Assembly (NCBI GenBank): GCA_963778895.1
Contig: CAVZVZ010000001.1
Span: forward strand, 412,568-476,567
From: CAVZVZ01 sp963778895
Lineage (GTDB): Bacteria > Actinomycetota > Acidimicrobiia > Acidimicrobiales > Acidimicrobilacustridaceae
Direction of reading: 5' to 3'
DNA: 64,000 nucleotides
In this document: positions 28,212 to 36,945 of the stretch, piece after piece
How the letters are laid out: each line of letters starts with the position of its first letter
How positions within the stretch are numbered: position 1 is the stretch's first letter
Notes under the pieces: generated by a model
Seen by the model: the letters and a program-made list of their open reading frames with translations, nothing else
Told to the model about the DNA's origin: nothing
Database searches by the model: none
Program-made: the position numbers and the translations under genes

Positions 28212-28690
28212 CGTCGAGCGGTTCGGGGAGCACGCGGGTGGTGGCGACGGTGGTCGTGAAGCTGGTGTCGCCGTGCCAGCGCGGCAACACATGGGCATGC
28301 AGATGCTCGGGCACACCGGCGCCCGGCGGCGGCACCGAGGTTCATCCCGACGTTGACCCCGTCGCATCCGTAGGCGGCGCGCAACGCGGCCACGCCGTCG
28401 CGGACGACCGACCACAGCTCGGTCATCTCGTCGGCGTCGAGCTCACTCAGTTCCTCGACCGCCCGGTTGGGCAGCACCAGCAGATGACCGTTCGTGTACG
28501 GATAGGCGTTGAGCAGCGCACTGCAGCGCGTGCCTCGGTACACGACGAAGGCCTCGTCATCGGGCAGCCGCAGCAACCGTTCGAAGAGCGAACCCTCGCC
28601 CGGTGGTTCAGGTCGCGGCTCGCCGCCGGTGACCGACTCGATGTACGAGGCGCGCCACCCGGCCCACAGGTGCTCGAACTGGCCGCCCAC
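27988..28690 (-). CDS. HIT-family nucleotide phosphoesterase (frame change near 28335)
   Basis: Histidine-triad protein, likely an Ap4A-phosphorylase/adenylyl-hydrolase type. GTG 28688-28690 starts VGGQFEHLWAGWRASYIESV, the actinobacterial HIT N-terminus, with FVVYRGTRCSALLNAYPYTN and GHLLVLPNRAVEEL. After a one-base shift near 28335 the triad appears as GVPEHLHAHVLPRWHGD, then TRVLPEPLDVSWQKLRTAW. Family members end there (about 28175), so the frame remaining open to 27988 probably reflects another indel. It follows thrS by 10 nt; thrS-HIT-pgsA is the usual actinobacterial order, but here pgsA lies 4.4 kb away. Confidence 0.8.
28139..28170. repeat. Repeat-like segment shared with 47.4 kb
   Basis: GACACCATTTG ... 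AGCGCCATTT in the overlap of the convergent GT39-like and HIT genes resembles GACGCCATTTG ... AGCGCCAATTT at 47412-47440. Here the palindrome is weaker: TGGCGC at 28131-28136 against GCGCCA at 28158-28163. Possibly a diverged member of the same short intergenic repeat. Confidence 0.35.
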
Positions 28691-28700
28691 GGTCAACCGG

Positions 28701-30652
28701 TCAGATGTGGGCGAGGGAGTCGGCGGCCAGGTGGTCGATGAAGGCATCGACCGATACGCCACGCTCGACTTCGCCCCCGCGGGGGTTGACGCCGACGGTG
28801 CCGTGCTCGACATCGTCGTCGCCGACGACCAACACGTACGGCAGCCGCTCGAGCTTGCCTCGTCGGATGCGCGCACCGAGCGGCTCGTTCGCCTCGACCA
28901 TGTCGGCGCGGAAGCCCTCGGCCTGGAGGCGATCGACCAATCGCGACGCGTAGGCGTCGTGGTCGTCGCGGACCGGCAGCACTCGCACCTGCACCGGCGC
29001 GAGCCAAACCGGGAACGCACCGGCGTAGTGCTCGACGAGGATGGCGAAGAACCGTTCGATCGAGCCGAACAAGGCCCGGTGGATCATCACCGGGCGGCGC
29101 CGCTCACCGTCGGCGGCCACGTACTCGAGGTCGAAGCGCTGCGGCAGCTGGAAGTCGAGCTGGATGGTGCTGATCTGCCAGCTGCGGCCGATGGCGTCAC
29201 GGGCTTGCACGCTGATCTTGGGGCCGTAGAAGGCACCACCGCCCTCGTCGAGCACCATCTCGAGGTCGATCGTGCTCGGCGGCCTCGCGCAGCGCGGCGA
29301 TGGCTTCGTCCCACTCCTCGTCGGTACCGACGGCCTTCTCTTCGGGCTTGGTCGAGAGCTCGAGGTAGAAGTCGTCGAGCCCGTAGTCACGAAGCAGGTC
29401 CAAGCACGAAGTTCAGGGCCGTGACGATCTCGTCGAGCATCTGCTCACGCGAGCAGAAGATGTGGGCGTCGTCCTGCGTGAACCCACGGGCACGGGTGAG
29501 ACCCTGCACCACACCGGACATCTCGTAGCGGTACACCGTGCCGAACTCGAAGAACCGCAGCGGCAGCTCGCGATACGACCGCAGATGGCTCTGGTAGATC
29601 AGGATGTGGAACGGGCAGTTCATCGGCTTGAGGTAGTAGTCCGTGCCTCCGTCCATCTCCATGGCCGGATACATGCTCTCGGCGTACCAATCGAGGTGGC
29701 CGGACTTCTCGAACAGCTGACCCTTGGTGATGTGGGGCGAGTAGACGAACTCGTAGCCGGCTTGCTCGTGACGAACGCGGCTGTAGTCCTCCATGAGCCG
29801 GCGAACGATGCCGCCCTTGGGATGGAAGACGGCCAGGCCCGAACCGACCTCTTCGGGGAACGAGAACAGGTCGAGCTCGACGCCGAGCTTGCGATGATCG
29901 CGCTTCTCGGCTTCTTCGAGCCGATGCAGGTGCTCGGCCAGAGCTTTGTCGTTCTCCCACGCGGTGCCGTAGATGCGCTGCAACATCGGCTGGGTCTCGT
30001 CACCACGCCAGTAGGCGCCGGCGACCTTCTGCAGCTTGAAGCTGCCGAGCCGACCCGTGGTGGGCACGTGCGGGCCGCGGCACAGATCGACGAAGCCTTC
30101 GGTGTTGCGGTAGGTGCTCACCGTGTCGGCCGACGACACCTCGCTGGCGTCGACCCGCTCGATGATCTCGCGTTTGTACGGTTGGTCGGCGAAGATCTCG
30201 AGGCCCTTGTCGATCGCGCACTCGTCGCGCACGAACGGTTGGTTCTCGGCCACGATCTCGCGCATGCGCGCTTCGATCTCCTCGAGGTCGCCGTCGCTGA
30301 ACGTGCCGCCGTCGGGCAGCGAGAAGTCGTAGTAGAAGCCGTTCTCGATGGCCGGACCGATCGCGAACTTGGTTCCGGGGAACAGGTCGAGCACGGACTG
30401 GGCCAGCACGTGCGCCGTGCTGTGACGCAGCACCTCTCGCCCTTGATCCGACGTCGCCGTGACGACGCGCACCTCGGACCCGTCGGGCAGCGGTCGATTG
30501 AGGTCACGCAGTTCGCCGTCGACTTCGACCACCAAGGCATCCTTGGCCAGCCGCTTGCCGATCGACGCGGCCAGATCGGCCCCGGTCGCCGCTTCGGGCA
30601 GGGTCTTCGACGACCCGTCCGGGAGCGCCACCGTGATCTGGCCGTGTCGCAT
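28701..30652 (-). CDS. thrS: Threonine--tRNA ligase (frame changes near 29400 and 29280)
   Basis: Charges tRNA-Thr. ATG near 30652: MRHGQITVALPDGSSKTLPE (TGS domain), then the editing-domain-like region with HSTAHVLAQSVLDLFPGTKF, and the class II core: motif 1 region FHPKGGIVRRLMEDY, zinc Cys in KPMNCPFHILIYQS, motif 2 FEFGTVYRYEMSGV ending in RARGFTQDDAHIFC. A one-base insertion near 29400 shifts into LLRDYGLDDFYLELSTKPEE, and another near 29280 into STIDLEMVLDEGGGAFYGPK, motif 3 region RPVMIHRALFGSIERFFAIL, and the anticodon-binding domain ending VDAFIDHLAADSLAHI. About 650 residues, the family length. Confidence 0.94.
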
Positions 30653-30724
30653 CGGAGTCAGGTACGTCGGGTTGAGCCATAACAGCAGGAGCCTACCGGT
30701 CGGTGCGTTGGGCCCAGGACTGAG

Positions 30725-31522
30725 TTAGGTGCCGCTCAGCTCGCCGCGGCTCGCAACACGTCGGCCGACGAGCGCCGCACCGTCGGCCCCGTTGCCCGAG
30801 CCCTCGGCGGGCCGGTCCGGCACGATCTTCACCGGCTCGGCCGACGGCAGGTTCTCCGACGTCTTGGTGGCGTAGGTGTCGACGTACTCCTGGCCCGACA
30901 GACCGCGAATCTCGAACATGACCTCGTCGGTGATCTGGCGCAACGCCATGCGATCGCCGGCGCGATCGGCGTACCGCGCCGTGTCGATCGGCCGACCGAT
31001 GCGAACCCGCATCATCCGGAACGGTCGGGGCATCGAGGCGTCGGCTGGCTGCACCTCGAGCGTGCCCTGCAGCCCGACCGGGATGATCGGGCAGCCAGAG
31101 CGGAGCGCGAGCCGGGCCACACCCGTGTGGCCGCGATGCAACTTGCCGTCGCGCGACCGGGTGCCCTCGGGATAGATGCCGAAGAACTCACCCTGGCCGA
31201 GCACGGTGCAGGCCGCGTTCAACGCGCCCTCCGCCGCCGACCCGCCCGAGCGGTCGATGGGGATCATGCCGAGGGCGGGAAAGATGTACTTCGTCTTCCA
31301 ACTGTCCATGTACTCGGCCTTGCCGACGAACGTGATGCGCCGCGGCAACGCCGCGCCCAGCACGAAGTGGTCGAGCACCGACAGGTGATTGGGAGCAAAG
31401 ATCGCACCACCGGTCTCGGGGATGTGCTCGCCGCCTTCGAGCTCGAGCCGCCACAGGAACTTGAACGAGGGAACCAGCACGGCCCGGGCGACGGTGTAGA
31501 GCTGCCCGGCTTCGCGTGCCAT
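30725..31522 (-). CDS. 1-acyl-sn-glycerol-3-phosphate acyltransferase (PlsC family)
   Basis: Membrane-associated acyltransferase of phospholipid synthesis. 265 residues, intact. Catalytic HX4D box NHLSVLDHF near residue 44, the FVGKAEYMDSWKT block, the substrate-binding YPEGTRSRDGKLHRG and the IIPVGLQGT block. The C-terminal 60 residues after RGLSGQEYVDTY are low in conservation. It lies 72 nt downstream of thrS and 71 nt upstream of mshC on the minus strand, in a lipid/thiol biosynthesis neighbourhood. Confidence 0.9.
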   Translation of the reverse strand: MAREAGQLYTVARAVLVPSFKFLWRLELEGGEHIPETGGAIFAPNHLSVLDHFVLGAALPRRITFVGKAEYMDSWKTKYIFPALGMIPIDRSGGSAAEGALNAACTVLGQGEFFGIYPEGTRSRDGKLHRGHTGVARLALRSGCPIIPVGLQGTLEVQPADASMPRPFRMMRVRIGRPIDTARYADRAGDRMALRQITDEVMFEIRGLSGQEYVDTYATKTSENLPSAEPVKIVPDRPAEGSGNGADGAALVGRRVASRGELSGT

Positions 31523-31593
31523 GGGGGGATTCTTTCAGCTTTGTGCGCGCCAGTCAGGCAGTTGTCATCAAGTGGCAGGCGAGGCTCGGCGAC

Positions 31594-32757
31594 CTAGAGC
31601 TCGAGGCCCAGGAGGGCCGCCGCGGCCGACGGATCCGAGCCCGTGGCGACCGCCGCGTCGATGGCCGCAACCGCGCCGGGCGTGTCGAGGTCGTCGTCGA
31701 GCGCGGCCCGCACACTTTCGAGCAGCTCGGGGGCGCTGGCTCCCGCCGCCGCGGCCTGGGACCACCGTTCCAAGCGATCGGCCGCCGCCGGCATCAGGTC
31801 GTCGTCGTACTCCCATGAGTCCCGGTAGTGGTGCGAGACACACGCCAGCCGGATGGCACGCGGGTCATAGGTCTTGAGCAGATCGCTCACGAACACCAGG
31901 TTGCCGAGCGACTTCGACATCTTCTCGCCGTCCATGCGCACCATCGCCTGGTGCATCCAATGACGGACGAAGGGCTGGCCGGTGGCCGACTCCGACTGGG
32001 CCGCCTCGCACTCGTGGTGCGGGAAGATGAGATCGGAACCGCCGCCGTGGAGATCGATCGTGGTGTCGAGCTCACGGAGGGCCAGGGCCGAGCACTCGAT
32101 GTGCCAACCCGGACGACCGGGACCCCAAAGGGACTCCCAAGCCGGCTCATCATCAGCCGACGGCTGCCACAACACGAAGTCGAGCGGGTCGCGCTTGTTC
32201 GGATCGTCGGGATTGCCACCTCGTTCGCGAGCCAGAGCGAGCATCTCGTCGCGATCCAGATGGCTGACCTGACCGAATCGCTCGAAGCTGTTGACGTCGA
32301 AGTAGACGGCCCCACCGCTGACGTACGCGTGATCGCGATCGAGCACCATGCCGATGAAGCCACGGATGTCGGCGATGGCCGACGTAGCACGGGGCTCGCT
32401 CCAACAATCGAGGACATCGAGGCTGCGCATGTCGGCGTCGAATCGCGCGGTCTCGGCCGCGGCCAGATCGAGATAGTGGACACCGAGCTCGCGTGCCTTG
32501 CGCAAGATGTCGTCGTCGACATCGGTGACGTTGCGTACGCACCTCGTGGTGTGACCGCGATCGATCAGGCGGCGCTGCAGGACGTCGTAGGTGAGATAGG
32601 TCGCGGCATGACCGAGGTGCGTGGCGTCGTACGGCGTGATGCCGCACGTGTACATGGTGACGATCTCGCCGGGCTCGAAGGGGACTACCGCCTGACGGGC
32701 CGTGTCGTACAGCCGCATCGGCTCGGATTCCCGCCGAGCGGGCATGGGCGAGGCCAT
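31594..32757 (-). CDS. mshC: L-cysteine:1D-myo-inositol 2-amino-2-deoxy-glucopyranoside ligase MshC
   Basis: Joins cysteine to GlcN-inositol in mycothiol synthesis, using ATP. 387 residues, shorter than cysteinyl-tRNA synthetases and lacking their anticodon domain. The diagnostic start is MYTCGITPYDATHLGHAATY, where CysS would have a CGPTVYD-like motif. Also seen: VRNVTDVDDDILRKA, GWHIECSALAL with zinc-ligand Cys, HHECEAAQSESATG, and the KMSKS loop in RMDGEKMSKSLGNLV. The start MASPMPARRESEPMRLYDTA keeps the leader usual in MshC. Its presence marks the organism as a mycothiol producer. A short CysS is the main alternative, but the CGITPYDATHLGHA motif argues against it. Confidence 0.92.
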   Translation of the reverse strand: MASPMPARRESEPMRLYDTARQAVVPFEPGEIVTMYTCGITPYDATHLGHAATYLTYDVLQRRLIDRGHTTRCVRNVTDVDDDILRKARELGVHYLDLAAAETARFDADMRSLDVLDCWSEPRATSAIADIRGFIGMVLDRDHAYVSGGAVYFDVNSFERFGQVSHLDRDEMLALARERGGNPDDPNKRDPLDFVLWQPSADDEPAWESLWGPGRPGWHIECSALALRELDTTIDLHGGGSDLIFPHHECEAAQSESATGQPFVRHWMHQAMVRMDGEKMSKSLGNLVFVSDLLKTYDPRAIRLACVSHHYRDSWEYDDDLMPAAADRLERWSQAAAAGASAPELLESVRAALDDDLDTPGAVAAIDAAVATGSDPSAAAALLGLEL

Positions 32758-32797
32758 TGCCGCAGAAGGGTATCGGCTCGTCCGCCGGGCCCGGTCG

Positions 32798-33463
32798 CTA
32801 GGAGTGGTCGGTGTGGATCCCGGTGAACCGGACGGCCGCTCGCGTCTTGTAGCGGATGTTCAGCTGGAGCAGAACGGCGGCGAAGGCCTCGATGGGCGCC
32901 GCGTTCGACAGCTCGCCCGCGTCGAGCGGCCGCAGGTCCGGGATCTTGGCCACGATGTCGATCGTCGCCTCGGTCGCGGAGATGTGATCGGAGCAGATCA
33001 GCACGTCGCTCTCGACCGGTGCGTTGAGATCGCCGAGCTCCTTCGCCGGCACGTGATGCAGCGCGGCGGCTACACGCGATCGGGGCACGGCCGCCTGCAC
33101 GCTCGCCGCGACCGAACCACGCGGCGGAACCAACGGCTGGAACTCGTGGCCGACCTTGGCGAGCGCGTTCGCCATGGAGATCACCACCTTGCCCTGCAGT
33201 TGCGTCGCCACCGACTTGGCCGTCACCGCCGCCGCATCCCATGGCGTGGCGATGACCACGACCTCGGCGTTCGCCGCGCCTTCGTTGTCGGCGGCGTCGA
33301 TGGCGAGACCTCGATCCGGCCAGGCATCGAGCAGCGCGTCTCGCACCTCCATGGCGCGATAGCGCGACCGCGAACCGACCACGACCTCGAATCCCACCGA
33401 AGCGAGCCGAGCGGCCAAGCCGCTCCCTGCCGGACCCGTTGCACCCAGAATGCCGATCTGCAC
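32798..33463 (-). CDS. npdG: NADPH-dependent F420 reductase (F420H2:NADP oxidoreductase)
   Basis: Transfers hydride between coenzyme F420 and NADP(H). 221 residues from GTG 33461-33463: VQIGILGATGPAGSGLAARL with the Rossmann GxTGxxG loop, then FEVVVGSRSRYRAMEVRD with the phosphate-binding Ser-Arg, VVVIATPWDAAAVTA, and KVVISMANALAKVG. C-terminal region SDVLICSDHISATEA and DAGELSNAAPIEAFAAVLLQ are typical of the family. It starts 97 nt before the divergent fabI and ends 40 nt before mshC. Confidence 0.9.
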   Translation of the reverse strand: MQIGILGATGPAGSGLAARLASVGFEVVVGSRSRYRAMEVRDALLDAWPDRGLAIDAADNEGAANAEVVVIATPWDAAAVTAKSVATQLQGKVVISMANALAKVGHEFQPLVPPRGSVAASVQAAVPRSRVAAALHHVPAKELGDLNAPVESDVLICSDHISATEATIDIVAKIPDLRPLDAGELSNAAPIEAFAAVLLQLNIRYKTRAAVRFTGIHTDHS

Positions 33464-33560
33464 GGGATGAATGTAGTGGAAGAGGACGGCAACGGGTCCA
33501 GACGAGGTGGGTAACGTGCACCACCAACCGTCGGCCGTAGGAATCAATGGGGTGGAATCA

Positions 33561-34328
33561 ATGGGTCTGTTGGATGGCAAGCGCTTGCTGATCACCGGTG
33601 TGCTCACCGATGCATCACTGGGTTTCGGCGTAGCCGAGCTGGCTCAGCAAGAAGGCGCCGAGATCGTGATCACCGCGGTCGGCAAAGCCCGCAAGCACAC
33701 CGAGCGAGCCGCCCGGAAGCTGCCGACCGAACCGGAGATCGTCGAGTTCGACGTGGCCGATCCCGAGCATCCCGAGGCGGTGCACGAGTTCCTCGCCGGC
33801 CGATGGGACCGGGTCGACGGCGCGTTGCATGCAATCGGCTTCGCCCCGCCGGTCTGCCTCGGCGGCACGTTCCTCGACGCCAAGTGGGAGGACGTCGGGG
33901 TGGCCGTCAACATCTCGGCCTATTCGCTCAAGGCGTTGGCCGACGCCGTGCTGCCGTTGATGACCGAGGGTGGATCGATCGTCGGCCTCGACTTCGACGC
34001 TGCTGTCGCGTGGCCGGCCTACGACTGGATGGGGGTGGCGAAGGCCGCGCTCGAATCGACCAACCGGTACCTCGCCCGCTACCTCGGCCCGAAGCACGTG
34101 CGCGTCAACCTCGTCGCCGCCGGACCGATCAAGACGATCGCGGCGCGCTCGATCCCCGGCTTCTCACAGTTCGAGGACGTCTGGTCGGATCGCGCCCCAC
34201 TCGGTTGGAACGTGAAGGACTCGAGCGCCGTCGCTCGAGCGTGCGTGGCGTTGATGTCGGACTGGTTCCCGATGACCACCGGCGAGATCATCCACGTCGA
34301 CGGCGGTTACCACGCCATCGGTGCCTGA
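33561..34328 (+). CDS. fabI: Enoyl-[acyl-carrier-protein] reductase [NADH] FabI/InhA
   Basis: Last reductive step of the fatty-acid elongation cycle. 255 residues from ATG 33561 (MGLLDGKRLLITGVLTDASL). NADH-binding GVLTDASLGFGVAELA, VDGALHAIGFAPPVCLGG, catalytic Tyr-Lys pair in YDWMGVAKAALES, and PIKTIAARSIPGFSQF in the substrate loop. Closest in pattern to the InhA/actinobacterial type. A tandem 12-nt repeat GGAATCAATGGG (33540-33551 and 33554-33565) places a second, out-of-frame ATG 14 nt upstream of the start. Confidence 0.94.
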   Translation: MGLLDGKRLLITGVLTDASLGFGVAELAQQEGAEIVITAVGKARKHTERAARKLPTEPEIVEFDVADPEHPEAVHEFLAGRWDRVDGALHAIGFAPPVCLGGTFLDAKWEDVGVAVNISAYSLKALADAVLPLMTEGGSIVGLDFDAAVAWPAYDWMGVAKAALESTNRYLARYLGPKHVRVNLVAAGPIKTIAARSIPGFSQFEDVWSDRAPLGWNVKDSSAVARACVALMSDWFPMTTGEIIHVDGGYHAIGA

Positions 34329-34356
34329 CCGCAGTCCTCGCGAGATCACCGGTTGC

Positions 34357-34716
34357 TCAGCCTGCGCCTTCGTCGTCGTCCAGGTGACCCGGGTTCGCGA
34401 TGCGCAGCTTCTCGACCACCGACTCGTAGACCGCGAGCGTCACCTCGTCCCAACGATCATCGAAGGTCCCCTCGCGGATCGCCACCGCCAGCGCCGCATC
34501 GTCCGGCGCACCGAGCACATCGAGGCGAGCCTGATGTTCGATCGCCATCACGTCGCCTTCGGCCAGTTCGCGCTCGACCATTCGCAAGGCGTTGATGGCG
34601 ACACGCGTGTGGAACTGGACGCGTCCTTCGGTCGCGTCCATCACGTCTCGTTCGAGGAACTCGCGAACCGACGCCACGAGCTCCTCGGCGTGCGGTCGAT
34701 CGTGCGGTGCGGTCAT
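34357..34716 (-). CDS. DUF6285-family protein
   Basis: 119 residues from ATG 34714-34716, overlapping the upstream phosphotransferase stop as ATGA. All-helical: MTAPHDRPHAEELVASVREF, QFHTRVAINALRMVERELAE, WDEVTLAVYESVVEKLRIAN and an acidic DDDEGAG tail. In actinobacteria and proteobacteria this small domain is regularly encoded next to an aminoglycoside-phosphotransferase-like protein, as here; the pair often accompanies acyl-CoA metabolism genes. Role unknown. Confidence 0.82.
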   Translation of the reverse strand: MTAPHDRPHAEELVASVREFLERDVMDATEGRVQFHTRVAINALRMVERELAEGDVMAIEHQARLDVLGAPDDAALAVAIREGTFDDRWDEVTLAVYESVVEKLRIANPGHLDDDEGAG

Positions 34717-35681
34717 CGCAACAACCTCAACAGGTCGTACTCGGTCTCGCACACGCGCCGGCCGATGGTCGCCAACTCCACCGACCGGGACGCACCCGAG
34801 AGATGCGTGTGCGCCTGCAGCATGCAGATCACACCCCAGCGCAATGTCTCGACCGCCCGCCACCACTGGAGCGCGGGACGATCGACGGTCGTTCCGCTGG
34901 CCCGTTCGTAGGCCGTGACGAGCTCGTCGATCGAACCGAGCCCGGCCACCTCACCTTCGCCGCCGAAGGCCCATGCCCGGATCGAGAACCAGGCCAGATC
35001 CTCGAGCGGATCGCCCAGGTGGGCCAACTCCCAATCGATCGCCGCGACCAAGCCGCGCTCGTCGATGATGAGGTTGCCGAGCCGGAAGTCGCCGTGCAGT
35101 ACCGCGTCGTCGCGTGAAGCCGGCCGCGATCTTTCGAGCTGCCGGAACCCCAACTCGAACGCGGGGTGCGGGCCCATCGTGGGCGCCAGCATGTCGTAGA
35201 GATCGACCAGTGAACCGAGCTGGTCCTGCGCGGCCAGACTCGGGACATCGCCCGGTGCGATGACGTGGACACGCGCCAGCGCCTCGGCACTCTGCTCGAC
35301 GATCACCGGTCGAGCCTCGGCGTAGCGATCGTCACGCAGGATGCGACGAGCGATCGTCTCGCCGTCGAGCCTGCGCACGACGATGAACGGCGTTCCCACG
35401 ACGGACCCGTCGTCGGAGGCCGCCACCAAAGGCGCGACCGGCACACCGGCCGCAGCCGCGGCGCGCAACAGTGCGCCTTCGTCCTCCATCGAGAATGCGC
35501 CTGCGACCGGCCCGACCCGCACGCGCTGCAAGATGAGCGGCTGCGGGGGGTCGCTCTTTCGATACAGGGTGAACGCGAACGTCTCTCGCGACGCCCCGCC
35601 CGAGAGACGAACGACATCCTCGACCCGACCACCGAGGAACACGCCTAGTGGCTCGGCGAGCTCGGCGGAACGCGAGCTCAC
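34713..35681 (-). CDS. Phosphotransferase-family protein (APH/ACAD10-like kinase)
   Basis: 322 residues from GTG 35679-35681 (VSSRSAELAEPLGVFLGGRV); a longer open frame upstream is antisense-like. Kinase fold of the aminoglycoside phosphotransferase superfamily: nucleotide loop LSGGASRETFAFTLY, catalytic HGDFRLGNLIID with Asp and Asn, and metal-binding AAIDWELAHLGDPLEDLAW. Members of this branch act on 3-hydroxyacyl-CoA-like substrates in mammals (ACAD10/11); the bacterial substrate is not known. Drug resistance is unlikely from context. Four-base overlap with the DUF6285 gene implies joint function. Confidence 0.87.
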   Translation of the reverse strand: MSSRSAELAEPLGVFLGGRVEDVVRLSGGASRETFAFTLYRKSDPPQPLILQRVRVGPVAGAFSMEDEGALLRAAAAAGVPVAPLVAASDDGSVVGTPFIVVRRLDGETIARRILRDDRYAEARPVIVEQSAEALARVHVIAPGDVPSLAAQDQLGSLVDLYDMLAPTMGPHPAFELGFRQLERSRPASRDDAVLHGDFRLGNLIIDERGLVAAIDWELAHLGDPLEDLAWFSIRAWAFGGEGEVAGLGSIDELVTAYERASGTTVDRPALQWWRAVETLRWGVICMLQAHTHLSGASRSVELATIGRRVCETEYDLLRLLR

Positions 35682-35781
35682 GTCAGCGGTACCGCGCAAC
35701 GGTCGGCCATCAGGCCCGCCACCACCACGAACGCAAGGGTGAACCGGCTGCGCACGGCGGCAGACCCTAGCAATCCCCCCG

Positions 35782-36945
35782 TTAGTCCTGTTGCTCCTGG
35801 GATGGCCGTTGCTGGTGTTGGTCGTGGGGAACTTGGGGTTCGGGTTCGGTGTCCCACGAACGGCGGGCCGGATGGCCGACCGTGCGCTCCCGATCGGATT
35901 CGTCGAGGATGTCGCCGACCAGCTCCTCGAGCAGGTCCTCGAGGGTGACGACCCCGGCGGTCCGCCCCTGATCGCCATCGGCACCGCCGGTGGGCGCTGT
36001 CACCAGCGCGAAGTGCACCCGGGTGCGCCGCATCGTCAGCAGCAGGTCCTCGAGCGACCGTCGCTCGGGCACCACCAGCATCCGACGCGTCAACGACGGT
36101 GGCACCGGTCCGTCTGCGGCGGACGGCGGCAGGGTCAACAAGTCCTTGGCGTGGATGAAACCACGAACGTCGTCGAGATCGCGACCGACCACGGGCAGCC
36201 GAGAGTGACCTCGCTCCACCACTGCACGCTCGGCCTCGGCGACCGTCGTGGTCTGTTCGACGAAGCTGATCGACGTGCGGGGCACCATCACATCCGCAAC
36301 CGTCAGACCGCCGAAGTCGAGCACGCCCGCCAAGAGATCCGCGGCAAAGTCCTCGATCATTCCTTCCTGGCGCGAAGCCGCCAACATGACGGCGAGCTCG
36401 TCCGCGGTGTGCGCGGACGTCAGCTCATCGCGCGGCTCCACGCCGAACGCGCGTACACCCTTGTTCCCGAACCAGTTGAGCACTCGGATGATGGGACGGA
36501 ACACGCCGAGGTACAGGCGATTGAGCGGAGCCACGCGCACGAGCGTCTTCTCGGGATCGGTCAACGCGATGTTCTTCGGCACGATCTCGCCGATGACCAT
36601 GTGCAAGAACACCACGATGGTCAGCGCAACCACCACGGCGACACCGTGAGCGACATCGTGACCGAGACCGAACCATCCGAGCGGGGTGCTCAGCAGCTCG
36701 GCCACCGCCGGCTCGGTGACCACGCCCAATCCCAACGAGGCCATGGTGATGCCGAGCTGCGCACCCGAGAGTTGCAGATTGACATCTCGCACCGTGGTGA
36801 GCGCTCGTTCCGCAGCCTTGTCGCCCTCGGCCGCGGCCGATTCGAGCTTGGTCGGCCGCGAACCGACCACGGCGAACTCGAGCGCGACGAAGAATCCGTT
36901 GACCAGCAACAAGCCGAGCGTGGCGACGAGGGCCAACCAGATCAC
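35782..36945 (-). CDS. CNNM/HlyC-CorC family membrane protein with CBS pair, lacking the C-terminal CorC domain
   Basis: 387 residues from GTG 36943-36945, overlapping the stop of the upstream paralogue as GTGA. DUF21/CNNM domain with four hydrophobic helices (LALVATLGLLLVNGFFVALE ... VVALTIVVFLHMVIGEIVPK), then a CBS pair beginning VADVMVPRTSISFVEQ and ending GVVTLEDLLEELVGDILDE. The usual CorC_HlyC domain after the CBS pair is replaced by a 35-residue polar Gln/Pro/Arg-rich tail. Proposed role in divalent cation handling is from family knowledge; pairing with the neighbour suggests a hetero-oligomer. Confidence 0.9.
   Translation of the reverse strand: MIWLALVATLGLLLVNGFFVALEFAVVGSRPTKLESAAAEGDKAAERALTTVRDVNLQLSGAQLGITMASLGLGVVTEPAVAELLSTPLGWFGLGHDVAHGVAVVVALTIVVFLHMVIGEIVPKNIALTDPEKTLVRVAPLNRLYLGVFRPIIRVLNWFGNKGVRAFGVEPRDELTSAHTADELAVMLAASRQEGMIEDFAADLLAGVLDFGGLTVADVMVPRTSISFVEQTTTVAEAERAVVERGHSRLPVVGRDLDDVRGFIHAKDLLTLPPSAADGPVPPSLTRRMLVVPERRSLEDLLLTMRRTRVHFALVTAPTGGADGDQGRTAGVVTLEDLLEELVGDILDESDRERTVGHPARRSWDTEPEPQVPHDQHQQRPSQEQQD

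Noticed and set aside
29280..29405. Programmed frameshifting in thrS
   Set aside because: thrS is not known to use recoding, no slippery heptamer or downstream structure is seen, and similar shifts occur in many unrelated genes here.
31594..32757. Cysteinyl-tRNA synthetase
   Set aside because: The CGITPYDATHLGHA motif, short length and missing anticodon-binding domain identify MshC.
34713..35681. Aminoglycoside-resistance gene
   Set aside because: The sequence belongs to the ACAD10/11-like phosphotransferase branch and is paired with DUF6285, which is a metabolic context.
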